Source: an uncultured Ectothiorhodospiraceae bacterium (GTDB lineage: Bacteria; Pseudomonadota; Gammaproteobacteria; UBA9214). Taken from it: DNA of 58,014 nt. Position numbers and translations under genes: made by a program. Positions 53,387 through 58,014 of this stretch are shown piece after piece. A model generated the notes under the pieces. The model worked only from the letters and a program-made list of their open reading frames with translations. It was not told the DNA's origin and made no database searches. The stretch lies in contig CAMYJZ010000003.1 in NCBI GenBank assembly GCA_947258845.1, positions 1 to 58,014 on the forward strand, read 5' to 3'. Numbering within the stretch: position 1 is the first letter of the stretch; every line of letters begins with the position of its first letter.

Positions 53387-54949
53387 TCAGGTGCCCTGTG
53401 CGCCGCCGACGAAGAGCTGGAGGCGCTGACCGGGTTGCAGGTATTTTCCTTTCGGGAGGGTGTTCCAGGCCCTGAGCTCGCCGATGCTGACCCTGAATCT
53501 TCTCGATATCAGGAACAGCGAGTCGCCCTTGCGCACGGTGTAGCTGAACGGGCGGGGCACCGCGTCATCCTGGTGGATGACGAGTACCTGCCCGGGCCTG
53601 AGATAGGCATCGGGGTCCAGGTCATTCCACAGGGCCAGATTGCGCACGCTGACCCCATTGCGCCGCGCAATCGTCCAGAGTGAGTCTCCCTTGCGGACAC
53701 GATGGCGGGTCTCATCCGCAATCCTGTCGCTTTCCAAAGCCGTGTCCGGCGCTGGACGGCTGACCGGTTTCCGTGCCGCCACCGGTACCAGCAGGTGGCG
53801 GCCGGCGCGGATGGTGTTGCTGTGCAGGCTGTTGCTGGCGCGCAGGACCGGGACCGTGGTGTCGTAACGGCGGGCGATATGGCCGAGTGTGTCACCAGGC
53901 TGGATCTTGTGACGCACCCATTTCATGCGCTCCGAGGCCGGTAGCGTCGCCAGGTTCTGCTCGAAGACGGCTATCTTCTCCTGCGGGAGGGCCAGTTGGT
54001 GGGGTCCTTCCGGGTGGGTGGCCCAGCGTTGAAACCCGGGATTCAGCTGCTGCAGCTCCCCAATCTCCATGCCCGCGAGTTCGGCGGCGACCTCGAGATT
54101 GATCTGGCCCGGTAGTTCGATGAGCGTGAAGCGGGGTTCCTGGTCGAGCGGGATCAGCTGCACCCCGTAGTCCTCCGGCGCCGCGACAATGCTGCTGATG
54201 GCCAGTAGCCTGGGTATGTAGGACGTGGTCTCGCGCGGGAGTTTGAGGGACCAGAAATCGACAGGTTTGCCGGCCTGGTGGTTTTTCCTGATGGCCTTGC
54301 GGACTGTCTTGCCACCGGCGTTGTAAGCGGCCAGTGCCAGTAACCAGTCACCTCTGAACTCCTGGTGCAGTTGGTCCAGGTGGTCCAGTGCGGCCCGGGT
54401 GGAGGCCACCACGTCACGGCGGCCGTCATACCACCAGTCCTGTTTCAGGCCGTAGTGCCTTCCCGTGCGCGGAATGAATTGCCAGAGCCCGGCCGCCTGT
54501 TCCGAGGAACGGGCCTTTGGATTGAAGCTGCTCTCGACAAACGGCAGCAGGGCGATTTCGGTGGGGAAGCCGCGCTTGTCCACTTCATAGTAGATGTAGG
54601 CCAGGTAGGGCTCGCCACGCTCGAATGAGCGCTCGATGTCGCGGGTGTTAGCAGCATAACGGCGGATATGGCGTTCCACCGACGCCCTGTCCTTGTCGGG
54701 CAGTCTGAAACCGCTGCGGATCCGGTCCCAGGTATCGATCGGGGCTGCCACTACAGGCTGCCGGGCCGGTTCATCCTGTGGCAATTCCGGAGAGTCGACC
54801 GATGGGGCACCCCCGGCCGACTGATCTGCCCCGCTGCTGACATCGGGCGGCGCCGGGATCTCCGGACGGGACCTGGCGCTGTCCAGTGATGCGCAACCCG
54901 TCATCAGCAGGATGATGAGGCACGGCCAAATAGAATGGCGAATACTCAT
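53387..54949 (-). CDS. mltD: Membrane-bound lytic murein transglycosylase D
   Basis: A 520-residue lipoprotein (LIILLMTGC, Cys19) that cleaves peptidoglycan glycan strands. The SLT domain starts about residue 120; the catalytic Glu139 is in LPFVESSFNPKARSSEQAAG, followed by GLWQFIPRTGRHYGL. Three LysM domains form the C-terminal third (IQPGDTLGHIARRYD, VRKGDSLWTIARRNG, VRKGDSLFLISRRFR). E. coli MltD also has a SLT domain plus LysM repeats. It diverges from the yafS-like gene. Confidence 0.95.
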   Translation of the reverse strand: MSIRHSIWPCLIILLMTGCASLDSARSRPEIPAPPDVSSGADQSAGGAPSVDSPELPQDEPARQPVVAAPIDTWDRIRSGFRLPDKDRASVERHIRRYAANTRDIERSFERGEPYLAYIYYEVDKRGFPTEIALLPFVESSFNPKARSSEQAAGLWQFIPRTGRHYGLKQDWWYDGRRDVVASTRAALDHLDQLHQEFRGDWLLALAAYNAGGKTVRKAIRKNHQAGKPVDFWSLKLPRETTSYIPRLLAISSIVAAPEDYGVQLIPLDQEPRFTLIELPGQINLEVAAELAGMEIGELQQLNPGFQRWATHPEGPHQLALPQEKIAVFEQNLATLPASERMKWVRHKIQPGDTLGHIARRYDTTVPVLRASNSLHSNTIRAGRHLLVPVAARKPVSRPAPDTALESDRIADETRHRVRKGDSLWTIARRNGVSVRNLALWNDLDPDAYLRPGQVLVIHQDDAVPRPFSYTVRKGDSLFLISRRFRVSIGELRAWNTLPKGKYLQPGQRLQLFVGGAQGT

Positions 54950-55083
54950 TGATCAAGTATGAACATTCGGGTCGATCCTTGTAAGTGCAAGACTGTGAAG
55001 CAGTTCACTGTCAGGGCAGAACGGAATCCATTCAGCCCAGCGGTATGCTGACAGGCCCTCCGGTCAAGGTCAATATCCGCGAG

Positions 55084-55129
55084 GACGGCCGCTATCAGGG
55101 CGGCATCCGGCCGTCGGATGGGGTATGAT
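55084..55129 (+). promoter_or_regulatory. Inverted repeat and -10 element upstream of the methyltransferase gene
   Basis: GACGGCCG (55084-55091) and CGGCCGTC (55108-55115) form a perfect 8-bp inverted repeat, 16 bases apart, just before TATGAT (55124-55129). The right arm overlaps the space between -35 and -10. The ATG at 55139 is only nine bases beyond the -10, so a transcript from here would be leaderless or almost so. It could be an operator; no regulator is evident. Confidence 0.4.
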
Positions 55130-55138
55130 TTTGCGGTA

Positions 55139-55903
55139 ATGAATACGGCTTCGTCAGTATCCCAGCGCGCCTTGTCCCTGCGCCGGTGGTATCGGCGCCC
55201 CCTGGGGCGTCTGCTGGTCGACGTCGAGTTATCCGCTCTGGCGGATCAGCTCCCCAATATCTTCGGCTACCATCTGTTGGTGGTCGACCCCCCCTGGGAT
55301 GACTGTACCCTGAGCGCCAGCCGGATCCCGCACCACGTGGTGCAACGCACCCAATCTGATCCGCTGACAGACGCGGGATTGATCGGGGACAGCGAGTCAT
55401 GGCCGGTGATGACCGATACCGTGGATGCCATTATCCTGCCTCATACCCTCGAGATGACCCCGGACCCGCATCAGGTCCTGCGCGAGGCCGACCGCAGTCT
55501 GATCCCCGATGGTCACCTGGTGATACTGGGTTTCAATCCGCGCAGTTTCTGGGGGGTGCGACGGGTTCTGTCACGCCGCTCGCGGGGAATGCCCTGGGCA
55601 GCCAGGTTCCACAGTATGCACCGTATCAAGGACTGGCTCAGCCTGCTGGGATTCGACACCCTGGAGAGTCGTTTCCTGTTCCATCGACTGCCCGTGCAGA
55701 ACACACGCCTGCTGGAGAAGCTCCAGTTTCTCGAGCCCCGCACAGCGCACGGCAGGATGCTGCTGGCCGGATCCTACATCCTGGTCGCCAGGAAACGCAC
55801 CGTGATCATGACGGCAATCAAGGCCGGGCACGCCGCCTCGCGGCAGCTGTTCCCGGTAGGCATCCCGAGTTCCAGCCAGAGGAATCTGCGGCGTGCCGGC
55901 TGA
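55139..55903 (+). CDS. Class I SAM-dependent methyltransferase (YafS-like)
   Basis: A 254-residue protein. The N-terminus [20 protein letters not shown] is the signature of the family encoded beside rnhA (YafS in E. coli). A Rossmann-type core has [20 protein letters not shown] and [18 protein letters not shown]; the glycine-rich SAM loop is weak ([12 protein letters not shown]). The substrate is unknown. The ATG at 55139 is preferred to one seven codons upstream. The 3' end overlaps rnhA by 11 bases. Confidence 0.85.
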   Translation: MNTASSVSQRALSLRRWYRRPLGRLLVDVELSALADQLPNIFGYHLLVVDPPWDDCTLSASRIPHHVVQRTQSDPLTDAGLIGDSESWPVMTDTVDAIILPHTLEMTPDPHQVLREADRSLIPDGHLVILGFNPRSFWGVRRVLSRRSRGMPWAARFHSMHRIKDWLSLLGFDTLESRFLFHRLPVQNTRLLEKLQFLEPRTAHGRMLLAGSYILVARKRTVIMTAIKAGHAASRQLFPVGIPSSSQRNLRRAG

Positions 55904-56348
55904 AACGGAGATCTACACCGATGGTGCCTGCCGCGGCAATCCGGGTCCGGGTGGCTGGGGTGCGGTGCTGCGTTACCAGGGCCATGAGAAGACCCTCTAT
56001 GGGGCCGAGGCGATGACCACCAACAACCGCATGGAGCTCATGGCCGCGATCCGGGCGCTGGAAAGCCTGAAGCGTCAGTGCCGGGTGCGGCTGACGACGG
56101 ATTCGCAGTACGTGCAGAAAGGGATTACCGAATGGCTGCCCAACTGGAAGAAACGCGGCTGGAAGACCGCCGCCAGGAAACCGGTGAAAAACGCCGATCT
56201 GTGGCAGCGCCTGGATGCGGCCATCACGGGGCATGAGATCATGTGGGAGTGGGTGCGGGGCCACAGCGGGCACCCGGAAAACGAACAGGCGGATGCACTG
56301 GCCAACCAGGCCATCGACGAACTAATGATGATGACCGAAAGTGAATGA
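55893..56348 (+). CDS. rnhA: Ribonuclease HI
   Basis: A 151-residue enzyme that degrades the RNA of RNA-DNA hybrids. The catalytic residues have E. coli numbering: Asp10 ([16 protein letters not shown]), Glu48 ([12 protein letters not shown]), Asp70 ([12 protein letters not shown]), and a final Asp in [15 protein letters not shown] start at 55893, inside the methyltransferase gene. It is followed directly by repeat copy 4, then dnaQ. Confidence 0.97.
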   Translation: MPAETEIYTDGACRGNPGPGGWGAVLRYQGHEKTLYGAEAMTTNNRMELMAAIRALESLKRQCRVRLTTDSQYVQKGITEWLPNWKKRGWKTAARKPVKNADLWQRLDAAITGHEIMWEWVRGHSGHPENEQADALANQAIDELMMMTESE

Positions 56349-56371
56349 TTTACCGCAAAGACGCAAAGAAG
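56349..56371 (+). repeat. Solitary half-arm of the CCGCAAAG variant
   Basis: TTTACCGCAAAGACGCAAAG and a few further bases match the outer arm of copy 3, starting at the base after the rnhA stop. No inverted partner is present on the other side of copy 4, so it looks like the remnant of an outer element that lost its right end. Confidence 0.6.
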
Positions 56372-56390
56372 TAAAAGAAGTAAATAATTA

Positions 56391-56528
56391 TCACCGCAGA
56401 GACGCCGAGGACGCGGAGAACAACATTCTTAGAAATAAACCATACCCTGATATGTCGATTGCATAGGCATGAATTTGTTTTATTCTTTGGCATTCTTTCG
56501 CTCGGCGTTCTCTGCGCCTCTGCGGTGA
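56391..56528. repeat. Inverted-repeat element, copy 4 (CCGCAGAG family)
   Basis: The arms 56391-56418 (begins TCACCGCAGAGACGCCGAGG) and 56501-56528 (ends GCCTCTGCGGTGA) pair at about 24 of 28 positions around an 82-base AT-rich interior. It lies between rnhA and dnaQ and ends 27 bases before the dnaQ start. Confidence 0.87.
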
Positions 56529-56555
56529 ATCTTTTGGGTTAAATCTGGAACTACT

Positions 56556-57269
56556 ATGCGACAGATCGTGCTGGATACGGAAACCACCGGGCTGGAGCCC
56601 TCCGACGGGCACCGGATTATCGAAATCGGCTGTGTCGAGCTGGTGAACCGGCGCATTACCGGCAACACCTATCACCAGTATATCCAGCCGGATCGCGAAA
56701 TCGATGCCGGCGCCATGGAGGTGCATGGCATCACTCACGAGTTCCTGGAAGACAAGCCCCGTTTCTGCGACATTGCAGACGAATTTATCGAGTTTATTCG
56801 CGGGGCCGAGCTGATCATCCACAACGCCCCGTTTGATGTCGGATTCATCAATCATGAATTCACCCTGCTGGGGAACGGCACAGGCAGCGTAGCGGACCAT
56901 TGCAGCATCGTGGATACACTGGCGATGGCGCGCCGTCAGCACCCCGGGCAACGCAATAACCTGGATGCGCTCTGCCGGCGCTACGAAATAGACAACTCAC
57001 AGCGCGAGCTGCACGGTGCCCTGCTCGATGCCGAGATCCTGGCCGATGTCTACCTGACCATGACCGGCGGGCAGGCCAGCCTGTCACTGGACAGTCGCAG
57101 CGACCCGCACGGCGGGCAGGGCCAGGCCATACGGCGCCTCCCGGCGGACCGTACGCCACTGCGGGTCATTGCCGCCAGCGAGAATGAGCAGCGCGCCCAC
57201 CTGGCCCGCCTGGAGGCCATCGAGAAGGCCTGTGCGGGCCCCAGTGTCTGGCGCCAGCTAGACGAGTAG
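56556..57269 (+). CDS. dnaQ: DNA polymerase III epsilon subunit (proofreading exonuclease)
   Basis: A 237-residue DEDDh exonuclease. Exo I is VLDTETTGLEP (Asp7, Glu9), Exo II HNAPFDVGFINHEF, Exo III RELHGALLDAEILADVYL (His, Asp). The C-terminal part binds the alpha subunit encoded by dnaE upstream in the window. The rnhA-dnaQ pair is divergent in E. coli but here co-directional, with repeat copy 4 between. Confidence 0.96.
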   Translation: MRQIVLDTETTGLEPSDGHRIIEIGCVELVNRRITGNTYHQYIQPDREIDAGAMEVHGITHEFLEDKPRFCDIADEFIEFIRGAELIIHNAPFDVGFINHEFTLLGNGTGSVADHCSIVDTLAMARRQHPGQRNNLDALCRRYEIDNSQRELHGALLDAEILADVYLTMTGGQASLSLDSRSDPHGGQGQAIRRLPADRTPLRVIAASENEQRAHLARLEAIEKACAGPSVWRQLDE

Positions 57270-57399
57270 CCAGGCAGCCAGGCAGGCGGCTCAGAACGCA
57301 GCCGGTGATGGGGATCCGGAAGGTATCGGCATTGATTCACAAGTGGGTAAGGATGCTCGCGGCATAACCCGGCAGGATCACCGGTGATCACTTGAGGTG

Positions 57400-57870
57400 G
57401 TCGAAGAAGGATCAGCGCGACCCCGGCGGCAGAAGACGTCGTAGGCACAGGGGTCGGTCGGCTCGACCATCGCCGCGTCACCCAGGTCGTCCATCTTGTC
57501 GGGATCCAGACGCGGCTTGCGCTGGCTCTTCTTCATGCAATAGCCGAAGAACTTCAGGTAGGCCGGGCCCGTCATCATGCCCGGGAAGGGGGACAGGTGC
57601 AGGAAGTTGTGGAAGCTGACCAGGCCCTCCTGCCGGACCATGAGGGTGGTAATGTCGCCGCAGGGCGAGAAGGCGCGGCCGGCGTTGGCGGCGACCACCA
57701 CATTGATTCAGCCCAAGCCGATAAAGCGCTTGTCATCCTTGCCGACCGCGAGGATGACCGCACACATGACCAGTGCCGTGCTGAGATTGTCCAGGATCGG
57801 TGACAGGAAAAAAGGCCGGCCAGATCAGCGCGGCGTGCTTGGAAAAATTCACCGGATACACTATTCTACT
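57400..57870 (-). pseudogene. nhaD: Decayed fragment of a Na+/H+ antiporter of the NhaD type
   Basis: Reading down the minus strand, segments of NhaD appear in order but broken. First is KHAALIWPAFF, then after a frame change at a run of six A (57808-57813) LSPILDNLSTALVMCAVILA. A TGA at 57708-57710 follows where the family has Cys (GLG-stop-INVVVAANAG), then RAFSPCGDITTLMV. The sequence then jumps to VSFHNFLHLSPFPGMMTG, skipping roughly 65 residues of the usual protein, and ends degenerate near CAYDVFCRRGRADP. At least one frameshift, one stop and one deletion make a working protein impossible. The 57270-57399 stretch before it holds nothing I recognise. Confidence 0.82.
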
Positions 57871-57940
57871 CACGATCCATTGTGATGAACCAGTATTGCG
57901 CTGGTATCGAAAAACAACGGTAAACCCGGACACCTGCCAA

Positions 57941-58014
57941 GTGAAACATATAATCAGTCTTGCCGCTTTTCTGTATATCCTGTGGTTCGGGCTTTCGGGG
58001 CATAGCGAGCCGCT
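57941..58014 (+). CDS. Na+/H+ antiporter subunit E, MrpE/MnhE-like (partial, N-terminus only)
   Basis: From GTG 57941 the frame reads MKHIISLAAFLYILWFGLSG and then HSEP to the window end. This is the first helix of MrpE/MnhE proteins, which commonly start MKHxISLxxxLxxLWLLLSG and are followed by a short (H)xEPL. MrpE is a small membrane subunit of the multi-subunit Mrp antiporter. Only 24 codons are visible, the Shine-Dalgarno match is weak, and downstream mrp genes are outside the window. Confidence 0.6.
   Translation, partial: MKHIISLAAFLYILWFGLSGHSEP

Noticed and set aside
47392-56528. The repeated CCGCAGAG arms as a CRISPR array
   Set aside because: The arms occur as inverted pairs at separate loci, not as regularly spaced direct repeats, and no cas genes are present.
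57270-57399. A tRNA gene after dnaQ, as in E. coli (aspV)
   Set aside because: No cloverleaf, T-loop GTTCRA box or CCA end could be found in this stretch or elsewhere in the window.
57708-57710. The TGA in the nhaD remnant as selenocysteine or recoded Cys
   Set aside because: The same fragment also has a frameshift and a deletion, and the intact RF2 frameshift cassette shows that UGA is a normal stop here. Decay is simpler.

Overview
The window is a gene-dense stretch of a GC-rich gammaproteobacterial chromosome. It carries almost only core genes, in the order known from Escherichia coli and Pseudomonas: dapC-dapD-dapE, glnD-map divergent from rpsB-tsf-pyrH-frr-uppS-cdsA-dxr-rseP-bamA-skp-lpxD-fabZ-lpxA-lpxB-rnhB, then dnaE-accA-tilS-pyrG-kdsA-eno-ftsB-ispD-ispF-truD, surE-pcm-yqaA-nlpD-rpoS, alaC-hom-thrC, an RpfE-like gene with recJ-prfB-lysS, mltD, and a yafS-like gene with rnhA-dnaQ. 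TRAP-transporter genes, traces of NhaD and Mrp-type Na+/H+ antiporters and the recJ-linked RpfE-like protein fit a free-living, probably marine or halo/alkaliphilic member of the Chromatiales-like gammaproteobacteria. That placement is an inference; no rRNA gene is present to test it.

Layout. 1-4859 (minus strand): lysine/diaminopimelate genes dapC, dapD, an ArsC-family gene and dapE, followed by a TRAP T-component lipoprotein and the start of a TRAP solute-binding protein. 4970-6234 (plus): a DMT-type exporter and a VOC-fold protein. 6231-9699 (minus): glnD and map. 9752-24512 (plus): the rpsB promoter and leader, translation genes, then envelope biogenesis (undecaprenyl phosphate, phospholipid, MEP isoprenoid, BamA/Skp, lipid A) and rnhB. 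24539-25708 (minus): a membrane GGDEF protein. 25887-38424 (plus): dnaE to truD. 38434-38979 (minus): an Smr endonuclease-like protein. 39135-43046 (plus): surE to rpoS. 43059-43427 (minus): an Mth938-like protein. 43609-53306 (plus): the Ala/Thr genes, recJ, prfB with its programmed frameshift, and lysS. 53387-54949 (minus): mltD. 55139-57269 (plus): the yafS-like gene, rnhA and dnaQ. 57400-57870 (minus): a decayed nhaD. 57941 to the end (plus): the first codons of an MrpE/MnhE-like subunit.

The most unusual feature is not a gene. Four intergenic gaps between co-directional genes hold members of one inverted-repeat family whose ~28-bp ends read TCACCGCAGAGRCGC and onward. Two of the four copies are nested with a second inverted repeat, and a third has a stray half-arm beside it. 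Each would fold into a long hairpin in the transcript. Other points of note are a broken nhaD beside an intact-looking antiporter-subunit start, a stringent-type rpsB promoter followed by a perfect 16-bp palindrome, a long charged tail on ribosomal protein S2, loss of gloB from the mltD-gloB-yafS-rnhA-dnaQ block, and an AT-only-like island in front of a dnaE that has no Shine-Dalgarno sequence. I found no defence system, CRISPR array, prophage, insertion sequence, biosynthetic cluster, tRNA or rRNA, and nothing that I would call a new multi-gene system.
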